Assembly: GCA_002348185.1 (NCBI GenBank)
Contig: DDYW01000115.1
Span: 1-14,890, forward strand
Origin: Candidatus Hydrogenedentes bacterium UBA2224
GTDB taxonomy: Bacteria; Hydrogenedentota; Hydrogenedentia; Hydrogenedentales; SLHB01
DNA length: 14,890 nucleotides
Direction: 5' to 3'
Under the pieces are notes generated by a model that worked only from the letters and a program-made list of their open reading frames with translations, was not told the origin of the DNA and searched no databases. Below, piece by piece: positions 6,534 to 13,010 of the stretch. A program made the position numbers and the translations under genes. Position 1 is the stretch's first letter. Each line of letters opens with the position of its first letter.

Positions 6534-7640
6534 TCACCCGCGCGGTCGGGCCATCTTCTTCGCGAGCGCGTTCAGGCGCGGCGCCGCATGCGCAAAGAAC
6601 ATCTTGTAGGCCTCGCACAGCACCGTCGGTTGCCGGAAATCGTCGCCCAGGAACATCCGGTCCTTCTGGCAGCCGCCGTGGCACCACGGACGCCAGGAAC
6701 AGCCCCCGCAGGCCGGCACCTTGCTCTTCTGGTAGGCAAATTGCCGGTAGGTCTCCGATTCGAGAAAGCTGTGAAGCGGCGCGTCCATCAGATTGCCGAG
6801 TTTCCAGTGGTCATACACAAAGAAATCGCACGGATACACGTCGCCGTTGTGTTCCACCACCACGTAGTGGTTGCAGACGCGGCCGAACGTGCACATCGGC
6901 TGACCCTGTCCCATGCGTTGCGCCAGCATGGCGTCAAAATCGCGGATGGATACCCGCCCATACCCGTCTTTCGCCCAGAAATCAAACGTCTCGCACAGGA
7001 ACTCGCCGAATTTTTGAGGCGGGACGCTGTGTTCGTAGCCCGCCTCGACGCAGGGAATGAACTGCAGATAGAAAAAGCCCTGATCGACATACCAGCGCAG
7101 CAGGTCCGCGCCCATCTCCACGTTCCGGTCGTTGACGACACACAGGATATTGAACTCGACCCGGTGGCGGTTCATGAGTTCCGCCGCCCGCATTACCTGC
7201 TCCCAGGACCCCCGTCCTGACAGGTTCACCCGGAACCGGTCATGCACCTCCTGGGGGCCGTCCAGGCTCAAGCCGATGAGGAATTTGTAGTCATGAAACA
7301 GGCGGCACCACTCCTCATCGAGCAGCATGCCGTTGGTCTGCAGGGCGTTCCCTACGCTTTGCCCTGGGGCGCCATACTTCTGTTGGAGCTCCACCGCCCG
7401 CCGGAAGAACTCGAGTCCGCACAACGTCGGTTCGCCACCCTGCCAGGCAAACACGGTTTGCGGAAAGCGGTACTCGAGCAGGTTGCGGATCATCTGTTCC
7501 TGCACGTCGTCCGGCATGACATGGCGCGCCGGCTCCGGATACAGCTCCTGCGCGCGCAGATAGAAACAATACGCGCACCGCAAGTTGCAGTCGGCACTCG
7601 CGGGCTTGATCAGCAGTTGAAATGGTCGCGGCGCAGCCAT
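6534..7640 (-). CDS. Anaerobic sulfatase-maturating enzyme (radical SAM, SPASM domain)
   Basis: Converts an active-site Cys or Ser of sulfatases to formylglycine without oxygen, using S-adenosylmethionine and three 4Fe-4S clusters. The 368 residues match the family. The radical-SAM cluster motif CNLRCAYC gives Cys18, Cys22 and Cys25, and QGGEP (67-71) is the SAM-binding motif. The SPASM region holds Cys250, Cys256, Cys271, Cys311, Cys314, Cys320, Cys324 and Cys342. This spacing matches, as I recall it, the eight auxiliary-cluster ligands of the Clostridium perfringens enzyme. Asp272 (YPCDFF) equals its proposed catalytic Asp277. The ATG start at 7640 gives the family N-terminus, with only weak TGGG as ribosome binding site. 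No sulfatase gene lies in the window. Other SPASM peptide maturases are a less likely alternative. Confidence 0.93.
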   Translation of the reverse strand: MAAPRPFQLLIKPASADCNLRCAYCFYLRAQELYPEPARHVMPDDVQEQMIRNLLEYRFPQTVFAWQGGEPTLCGLEFFRRAVELQQKYGAPGQSVGNALQTNGMLLDEEWCRLFHDYKFLIGLSLDGPQEVHDRFRVNLSGRGSWEQVMRAAELMNRHRVEFNILCVVNDRNVEMGADLLRWYVDQGFFYLQFIPCVEAGYEHSVPPQKFGEFLCETFDFWAKDGYGRVSIRDFDAMLAQRMGQGQPMCTFGRVCNHYVVVEHNGDVYPCDFFVYDHWKLGNLMDAPLHSFLESETYRQFAYQKSKVPACGGCSWRPWCHGGCQKDRMFLGDDFRQPTVLCEAYKMFFAHAAPRLNALAKKMARPRG

Positions 7641-7763
7641 ACGCCCAGTGTAACAAATGAGCGCTTTCCCGCGCGAAAATCCGGGACGGACTCACGCGGG
7701 CCGTGTGATGCGACAGAGGCCTGTCCAGAATGGTCCTCCCTGGTGGCCCGGCAGAGTTCTTCT

Positions 7764-7860
7764 TGTAGCGCAGGCGTCTCGCCCGCATTCCTGGCTTCCG
7801 GTGGACGCGGTGGACGGTATGGACGGTATGGACGGGGACGCCTGGGTCAAAGAGTCCACC
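7764..7860. repeat. Repeat cassette: inverted repeats enclosing 9-bp tandem repeats
   Basis: CAGGCGTC (7771-7778) is inverted as GACGCCTG (7837-7844). GGTGGAC (7800-7806, and again 7809-7815) is inverted as GTCCACC (7854-7860). Next to the left arm, GCAGGCG-TCT-CGCCCGC can fold on itself with one mismatch. Conceptual translation of the left part reads AGVSPAFLASGG on + and RDACAT on -. Both are peptides I recall as spurious ORF products of dispersed GC-rich intergenic repeats in Verrucomicrobia/Planctomycete-like genomes. It is most likely a genome-wide dispersed element, but only one copy is in view. Confidence 0.6.
7802..7837. repeat. Tandem repeat, four 9-bp units
   Basis: The units are TGGACGCGG, TGGACGGTA, TGGACGGTA and TGGACGGGG. 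The core TGGACG is invariant and the two middle units are identical. The unit length is a multiple of three, which keeps spurious frames open. Confidence 0.9.
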
Positions 7861-7979
7861 CGCGCCCACGGAGGACGGCGCCTGGACCATGTCCCCGCTC
7901 TGTTTAATGAAGATCGTATGGCGCCAGCGTGCACTCGTGTCTTCGTTCGAACCCGGTTTGGCCGCGCGGCGCGGGCTGT

Positions 7980-7988
7980 TGGTATACT
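7980..7988 (+). promoter_or_regulatory. Candidate extended -10 promoter for the FAD oxidoreductase gene
   Basis: TGG-TATACT fits TGnTATAAT, with the hexamer at 7983-7988 (5 of 6). TTGGCC at 7958-7963 is a weak -35 at a 19-base spacing. The start of transcription would be near 7995, about 40 bases before the ATG at 8036, with ribosome binding site GGGGAGG between. It has the same form as the candidate ahead of accD. Confidence 0.5.
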
Positions 7989-8035
7989 GCGGGAAACGAG
8001 CCGCGACCCTGGGTGCGCTGTTCGGGGAGGACATC

Positions 8036-9400
8036 ATGCATTCGTCACGCCGAGACTTTTTCAAAACAACGGGCCTCTGCGCCGCGGCGCTGGCCGCCCC
8101 GGCCGCCGCGGACCGAGACGAGACCGCGAAACATCCGGAGATCGCCTGGAGCCGCAAGGTGCCCGTGCGCTACGAGACCGACGTGGCCGTGGTTGGCGGG
8201 GGCATCGCCGGGGTCTGCGCGGCGCTGGCCGCGGCGAAATCGGGCGCGCGCGTGATGCTGGTCGAACGGTTCGCGGTCTGCGGCGGTAACGCCACCATCG
8301 GCGGCGTTGGCGCGTTCTGCGGCGAGACGTCGGGGCAGGGCGAGGCGTTCGACGCCATCGTCGCCGACCTGGAGACGTGGAACGCCATCGCGCCCTATCA
8401 GCCCTACGAGGAGAAAGAGGCCCGCGTCTTCGATCACGAGATTCTGGCCATCGTGCTGCAGGAGATCCTCTTGCGGCGCAAGGTGAAACTGCTGCTGCAC
8501 ACCGGTTTCGTCGACGCGCTGGAAAAACGCGGCCGCATCTCGGAATGCGTCGTCTGTGGACCGTCCGGCCCGGAGGCGTTGCGCGCGAAACAGTTCATCG
8601 ACTGTACGGGCGAGGCCATGCTTGTGCGCATGGCGGGATTCGATACCGTGAAAGGCCGCCCCGAGGACGGGTACCAGCTTCCGATGTCGCTGATGTATTT
8701 CGTCCGGCACGTCGCCGAAGAAGACGCCCGGCCCCAGTTGCCGGAAGGATGGCTCAACCCCGTCCGCACGAAGGACGAGTTGCCCATGTCGAGCATCTGG
8801 CCCAACGGTCCGCGCGCGAACGCCCTCAAACTGAAAGTCCCCATGTTCGATGCAACCGACACCGAGTCGCTCACCGACGCGGAGATCCAGGCGCGCCGCC
8901 GGATGATGGAAGTGCTCGACTACTACCAGCGCGTCGAGAAACGACCCTGGTTGCTGGACCACTGTTCTCCGCGCATCGGCATCCGCGAAGGCTGCCGCAT
9001 GGTCGGCGACTACGTGCTCCAACTCGACGACCTCCGCGCGGCACGCACGTTCGACGATGCCATCGCGCGCGGGGTGTTCTACCTCGACGGCCACAAGCCC
9101 GACGACGAAAAACGCACCTACATCATCCCGGAAGAGCAGCGCTGGGTGCCGCCGTACCAGATTCCTTTCCGATCGCTGTTGCCCCGCGGCGCCAGGAACC
9201 TCCTGGGCGCGGGACGGTGTTTCTCGGCCGACCAGCTGGCCCTGTCGTCGGCCCGGGTCATGACCACCTGTTCGATGATGGGCCAGGCCGCGGGTATCGC
9301 CGCCGCGATGGCCGTTGAAGCCGGGTGCGACCCGCGCGACCTCGAGTACACCGCCATCCGGAAGACCGTCGTCGACCGCGGCGCCCGGCTCGACGTGTGA
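8036..9400 (+). CDS. Tat-exported FAD-dependent oxidoreductase (PF12831-like)
   Basis: The 454-residue product starts with a twin-arginine signal: SSRRDFFKTTG (residues 3-13), then an Ala-rich stretch to about 25. It would be folded with its cofactor and exported. The Rossmann FAD site is VAVVGGGIAGVCAALAAAKSG (about 51-70), ending its second strand at Glu77. CSPRIGIREGCRMVGDY and the C-terminal NLLGAGRCFSADQLALSSAR...GQAAGIAAAMA segment are typical of the FAD_oxidored family common in PVC-type genomes near glycan genes. The substrate is unknown. The ATG at 8036 was chosen over an in-frame GTG-like extension to 7889 because GGGGAGG and the Tat signal fit it. The downstream GH50-like gene is 51 bases away and may be co-transcribed. 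Confidence 0.87.
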   Translation: MHSSRRDFFKTTGLCAAALAAPAAADRDETAKHPEIAWSRKVPVRYETDVAVVGGGIAGVCAALAAAKSGARVMLVERFAVCGGNATIGGVGAFCGETSGQGEAFDAIVADLETWNAIAPYQPYEEKEARVFDHEILAIVLQEILLRRKVKLLLHTGFVDALEKRGRISECVVCGPSGPEALRAKQFIDCTGEAMLVRMAGFDTVKGRPEDGYQLPMSLMYFVRHVAEEDARPQLPEGWLNPVRTKDELPMSSIWPNGPRANALKLKVPMFDATDTESLTDAEIQARRRMMEVLDYYQRVEKRPWLLDHCSPRIGIREGCRMVGDYVLQLDDLRAARTFDDAIARGVFYLDGHKPDDEKRTYIIPEEQRWVPPYQIPFRSLLPRGARNLLGAGRCFSADQLALSSARVMTTCSMMGQAAGIAAAMAVEAGCDPRDLEYTAIRKTVVDRGARLDV

Positions 9401-9420
9401 TGCGGGAAAGGTGATCCGAA

Positions 9421-9436
9421 GTGCCGGATCCGGCAC
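9421..9436. promoter_or_regulatory. 16-bp perfect palindrome abutting the GH50-like gene's ribosome binding site
   Basis: GTGCCGGATCCGGCAC is a perfect inverted repeat with no spacer. It is followed immediately by AGGAGGAG (9437-9444) and the ATG at 9452. It lies in the 51-base gap after the FAD oxidoreductase stop. It may be a binding site for a dimeric regulator, or a hairpin (7 bp with a 2-base centre is not foldable, so 6 bp with a GATC loop) acting next to the Shine-Dalgarno. Confidence 0.55.
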
Positions 9437-9451
9437 AGGAGGAGCAGTTTT

Positions 9452-11530
9452 ATGTTCAGCGTCATCTTTGCACTGTCCTCGCTGGCTCTGAGCGCGCCCA
9501 TCGCGGGCGTACCGCCTGAAGCGGTTGACGTCCCGCTCTTCTCGCTGGACCGGGAACTGCCCGCTTTCCTCGTCCAGAACCACACCACCGCCACCCTCGC
9601 CGTATACGACGGGATTCCGTTGATGGATGTCGCATTCCAGCAGGCCGACTGGCCGAACGTGTACTTCAAGGCCCCCGAAGGCCCGTGGGACTGGAGCGGC
9701 TCGCTCGGCATCGCGGTAGATGTCTACAACCCCGAATCCACGCCGGTCCGCGTCGCCATGCGCATCGACAACGCGGGCGCCGACGGGCATCACGACTGCG
9801 TGACCGTCAACGCCCTCGCCGTACCGGGCGAATGGACTGCCTGCTTTGCCCCGTTGCCCTCCGCCGACACCGGCCGTTTCTGGGGTATGCGCGGAATTCC
9901 CATTGTCGGGCCTGTTGGCACAGGCAAGCGCATCGACCCCTCCCGCATTACGGCATTTCAACTCTTTCTGCCGCGTCCCGAACAATCGCACCGGCTCCTC
10001 CTGTCGAACTTCCGCCTGGTGCGGACCTCCGGTCCCGCCGGCGAAGCCGTTCCCTTCCCGTTCATCGACCCGTTTGGCCAGTACAAACACGCCGACTGGC
10101 CCGGCAAACTCCACGACGCGCAGGAATGGCCGCAACGCATCGAGGCCGAGGCTGCCGAACTGGCTTTCGAAATGCCCGAGTGGGATGCGTTTGGTGGTTG
10201 GGCGGCCGGACCGCAGCGTGAAGCCACCGGATGGTTTCGCACCGAACAGATTGACGGCGCCTGGTGGCTCGTCACCCCCACCGGCCACCTGTTCTTTTCG
10301 ACCGGCATCGACTGCGTGGGCGCCTGGAGCGTCACCTTTGTCGAGGGTCGCGACGGGTGGTTCGAGGGCCTTCCCCCTGAAGACGACCCGCGGTTCGGCC
10401 CGTGTTGCCAGCAGGTAGCCAACGCCCACAGCGGCGCCGAAGCCATCGACGGGAAAGGCACGGCATTCGGCTTTTATAAGGCGAATCTCATCCGCAAATT
10501 CGGCGAGTCGTGGGAAGAACGCTGGCGCGAGACCAGCTACGCACGTCTGAGATCCTGGGGATTCAATACCATCGGCAACTGGTCTCAGGGCGACGTCCTC
10601 CAGAACAGCCCCCTGCCGTTCGTGGTCAACGGGGGTATCCAGAACGTCCTGCGCGTCGAGGGCGGCGGCGGCTACTGGGCCAAAATGACCGACCCCTACG
10701 ACCCCGCGTTTCCGGAGAAAGTCGAGGCCTCCCTCCGCGGCGTGCTCGATGCCTTCAACGACAATCCCCGCTGCATCGGTTACTTCGTCGACAACGAACT
10801 CGCCTGGGAGGCCGTTGAGCGCGGTCCGCTGGCCAGTCCCCCGGACCAGCCCTGCCGGAAAGCGCAGATTGCCATGCTTACGGACAAATACGGCACGCTC
10901 GACGCGCTCAATGCCGCGTGGGGCACCGCCGCCGCGGACTGGGACGCCCTCCGCGCTCCCGAGAACCCGAACGCCGCGTGCACGGCGGACCTTCAGGAAT
11001 TCGTCCGCGCCTTCGCCCTGCGGTATTTCAACACGATCAACGAGGTGATCAAGCGCCACGCGCCCCACCAGCTTTACCTCGGGTGCCGGTTCTCGGGCGC
11101 GCCCCGCAGCGTGGTCGAGGCCGCCGATGACGTGTGCGACGTCGTCAGTTTCAATCTCTACCAGACCCGGATCGACTGCGCCCGTTATACCGGCGACAAC
11201 GCGCTCGACGCGCCCATCATCATCGGCGAATTCCATTTCGGCGCGCTCGACCGGGGCATGTTTCACACGGGACTTGTCCCCACGGCGAGCCAGGACGTCC
11301 GCGCGCAGAGTTACATCGACTACGTGCGCAGCGTCGCCGACTGTCCCGCCTTCGTCGGATGCCACTGGTTTCAGTATGTTGACGAACCCACGACAGGCCG
11401 CTGGTTTGACGGCGAGAACTACAACATCGGGTTTGTCACGGTCGTGGATTCGCCGTATCCGGAGATGGTTGCCGCCGCCCGCCGGGTGCATGCCGAAGTG
11501 TACCGGCGCCGTTTCGAGGGCGTTCGCTGA
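9452..11530 (+). CDS. Secreted glycoside hydrolase, GH50 (beta-agarase)-like
   Basis: The 692-residue protein has a short signal peptide (about 1-19, FSVIFALSSLALSAPIAG). A beta-sandwich, carbohydrate-binding-like region follows (about 25-195), then a GH-A clan barrel (about 255-690). GWFRTEQIDGAWWLVTPTGH near residue 260 opens the barrel in the way beta-agarases do. GYFVDNELAW carries Glu449, the likely acid/base, and IIIGEFHFGALDRGMFH carries Glu593, the likely nucleophile. These are the family positions in GH50. Known GH50 enzymes cut agarose and related galactans, but the substrate here cannot be read from sequence and a GH42-like galactosidase activity is an alternative. The start is set by AGGAGGAG 7 bases before ATG. 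Confidence 0.85.
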   Translation: MFSVIFALSSLALSAPIAGVPPEAVDVPLFSLDRELPAFLVQNHTTATLAVYDGIPLMDVAFQQADWPNVYFKAPEGPWDWSGSLGIAVDVYNPESTPVRVAMRIDNAGADGHHDCVTVNALAVPGEWTACFAPLPSADTGRFWGMRGIPIVGPVGTGKRIDPSRITAFQLFLPRPEQSHRLLLSNFRLVRTSGPAGEAVPFPFIDPFGQYKHADWPGKLHDAQEWPQRIEAEAAELAFEMPEWDAFGGWAAGPQREATGWFRTEQIDGAWWLVTPTGHLFFSTGIDCVGAWSVTFVEGRDGWFEGLPPEDDPRFGPCCQQVANAHSGAEAIDGKGTAFGFYKANLIRKFGESWEERWRETSYARLRSWGFNTIGNWSQGDVLQNSPLPFVVNGGIQNVLRVEGGGGYWAKMTDPYDPAFPEKVEASLRGVLDAFNDNPRCIGYFVDNELAWEAVERGPLASPPDQPCRKAQIAMLTDKYGTLDALNAAWGTAAADWDALRAPENPNAACTADLQEFVRAFALRYFNTINEVIKRHAPHQLYLGCRFSGAPRSVVEAADDVCDVVSFNLYQTRIDCARYTGDNALDAPIIIGEFHFGALDRGMFHTGLVPTASQDVRAQSYIDYVRSVADCPAFVGCHWFQYVDEPTTGRWFDGENYNIGFVTVVDSPYPEMVAAARRVHAEVYRRRFEGVR

Positions 11531-11540
11531 CGCGGGGCCG

Positions 11541-11570
11541 TTGCAATGCGCGGCGCCGGTAGCCTACGAT
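11541..11570 (+). promoter_or_regulatory. Weak sigma70-like promoter candidate before the beta-propeller gene
   Basis: TTGCAA (11541-11546) and TACGAT (11565-11570) each match the consensus at 4 of 6 positions with an 18-base spacer. They lie in the 87-base gap downstream of the GH50-like gene. Read-through from that gene is equally possible. Confidence 0.3.
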
Positions 11571-11576
11571 GGGTGG

Positions 11577-11591
11577 GCGGGGCGCCCCCGC
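11577..11591 (+). promoter_or_regulatory. GC hairpin upstream of the beta-propeller gene's ribosome binding site
   Basis: GCGGGG (11577-11582) and CCCCGC (11586-11591) form a 6-bp all-GC stem with a CGC loop, 14 bases before AGGAGG (11606-11611). No T-run follows, so it is not an intrinsic terminator for the preceding gene. Confidence 0.3.
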
Positions 11592-11617
11592 GCTCGGGCA
11601 ATCCCAGGAGGTAGCGC

Positions 11618-12943
11618 ATGGTCCAGCTGGTGCTTGCAGTGCATGCCGTACTTCTCATGGCCGTCACGCCACCCCTCGTCTTCCTCGAACCGGACGACAT
11701 GGAGCAGGCCGAGGGCGTGCGCGTCGCTTCCCGCCTGCCGGAGTCCAAAACCACGCTTATTCCCGCCGATCCCAAGCGTCCGTCGCTCTGGTATTCGCCC
11801 GTGGCCTCGCTCGCGGCCGACAATGCCGTGTACGTCTGGTACCAGCGCGTCGAAAAAGACCAGCCTGACTACTCGGACCAGCGAACGCTCTGTCTGGGCA
11901 TGATTCAAAACGATCAGTGGGCCGTGCCGAGCGTGCACGACGGGTCGCCGCCCTGGGGCGGGCCCAACAACATTGTCATGCGCCGCTCGCCCCACACGCC
12001 GACCTGGGGCGGCTTCAATGTGTTTCAGATCATCCCCCATCAGGGCCGCTACCACATGGTCTACTGGGATCAGCCCGCCGAAGGCGAGGCCGGCGCCATG
12101 CACGCCGTGTCCCCCGACGGCATCACCTGGACCACCGACCCTCCGGAAGCCCTGTTCACTGAGCACAACGACGCCTTCACCATCATGCGGGTGGGAGACG
12201 AATTCCTTCTCTATCAGACCGTTCTCCAGGACTGGCCCGACAAACCCTTCGCGGACAACCTGCCCGGCAAACGCCGCGTCCAGGCCCTGCGCACCTCCAA
12301 GGACCTCATCCACTGGACCGCCCAGGAAATCGTGCTGGCGCCGGACGAACACGACAAGGACCGCACGGAGTTCTACTACCTGCGGCCGTTTGCCTACTTC
12401 GGGGGCTACGCCGCGCTCCTCATGAAATACTACGCCGATCCCGGCACTCCCGGAAAACACAGCACGCTGACCGAAACCGAGTTGCTCGTCAGCGACGACG
12501 CGCGCCAGTGGCGGCGGCCCTTCCGCGAAACCAATCTCGGCTTCTGGACCATGTCGCAACCGTTTGCCGGCGCGAACCGGAGCCTCTGCTTCCCCGCGTT
12601 CGAAGGCGGCGCCATGGTTCTGCACCAGTACGGGCACACGCGCCTGACCTGCGTCACCGCGGAAGACGAGGGTTCGTTCGTCACGCCCGCCATCGATCTG
12701 TCGGAGGTCGATCTCGTCATGGATGCCGATACACGCGAGGGCTCGATCGAAGTGGAATTGCTCAACGAGGACGGCACCCCCGCCGCCGGTTTCTATCCTA
12801 CCATCTACGAGGACCTGTTCGAGGAGAGCATCGTGCTTGCCTGGGATAACTTCGATGCCTCCGAGGTTCCCATGACCCGGTGCCGGTTGCGATTTACGCT
12901 CAATAACGCTACTCTATACTCAATTCGAAACTTCGGGCAGTGA
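11618..12943 (+). CDS. Secreted beta-propeller protein, GH43/GH32-like
   Basis: The 441-residue product has an N-terminal hydrophobic signal (about 1-18). Repeated blade-like motifs follow: AMHAVSPDGITWT, ALRTSKDLIHWTAQ and LLVSDDARQWRRP. This 'S-x-DG/L-x-x-W' pattern is typical of the five-bladed propellers of GH43, GH32 and related glycan-active families. The last about 80 residues, from PAIDLSEVDLVMDAD, look like a beta-sandwich module ending in NATLYSI. I cannot assign the catalytic acids and see no GH32 NDPNG motif, so enzymatic activity is uncertain. The ATG is fixed by AGGAGG with a 6-base spacer. It follows the GH50-like gene, and a shared role in glycan breakdown outside the cytoplasm is inferred. 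Confidence 0.72.
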   Translation: MVQLVLAVHAVLLMAVTPPLVFLEPDDMEQAEGVRVASRLPESKTTLIPADPKRPSLWYSPVASLAADNAVYVWYQRVEKDQPDYSDQRTLCLGMIQNDQWAVPSVHDGSPPWGGPNNIVMRRSPHTPTWGGFNVFQIIPHQGRYHMVYWDQPAEGEAGAMHAVSPDGITWTTDPPEALFTEHNDAFTIMRVGDEFLLYQTVLQDWPDKPFADNLPGKRRVQALRTSKDLIHWTAQEIVLAPDEHDKDRTEFYYLRPFAYFGGYAALLMKYYADPGTPGKHSTLTETELLVSDDARQWRRPFRETNLGFWTMSQPFAGANRSLCFPAFEGGAMVLHQYGHTRLTCVTAEDEGSFVTPAIDLSEVDLVMDADTREGSIEVELLNEDGTPAAGFYPTIYEDLFEESIVLAWDNFDASEVPMTRCRLRFTLNNATLYSIRNFGQ

Positions 12944-13010
12944 CCGTTTCCGGGCCCGAAGCCACCAGCAGAGAAACGCGCAAAAAGAGAATTCCGGGGA
13001 CCCGATTGTT

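Larger units (their letters stand above)
7641..8035. other. 395-base intergenic region between divergent genes
   Basis: It separates the minus-strand sulfatase maturase from the + strand FAD oxidoreductase, so promoters for both should lie here. It holds a repeat cassette (about 7764-7860) and a candidate extended -10 at 7980-7988. On the maturase side, TACACT (minus strand, 7652-7647) ends 6 bases before the ATG. All frames stay open through part of the region because the 9-bp tandem repeat keeps phase, but none has a ribosome binding site or a recognisable protein. Confidence 0.7.

Noticed and set aside
6524..6541. Hairpin GCGGGT/ACCCGC between the convergent folC and sulfatase-maturase stops, considered as a bidirectional terminator.
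   Set aside because: The stem is only 6 bp and no T-run follows on either strand. It overlaps the maturase stop codon and may be chance.
7711..7725. GACAG-AGGC-CTGTC hairpin resembling the GACAGGCCTGTC palindrome at 3496-3507.
   Set aside because: The shared part is short, the surrounding bases differ, and two loosely similar GC-rich inverted repeats in 15 kb do not establish a family.
7657..8289. Open frames through the 7641-8035 gap, including ones containing VDGMDGMDGD and GRYGRYGRG.
   Set aside because: They stay open because of the 9-bp tandem repeats, lack ribosome binding sites, and run into the FAD oxidoreductase in the wrong frame.
8045..11491. A 1148-codon open frame on the minus strand, antisense to the FAD oxidoreductase and GH50-like genes.
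   Set aside because: The translation is rich in His, Arg, Gly and Val without recognisable domains. It crosses a real intergenic gap and lies exactly opposite two strongly supported genes. In high-GC genes with GC-rich third positions such antisense frames stay open by chance.
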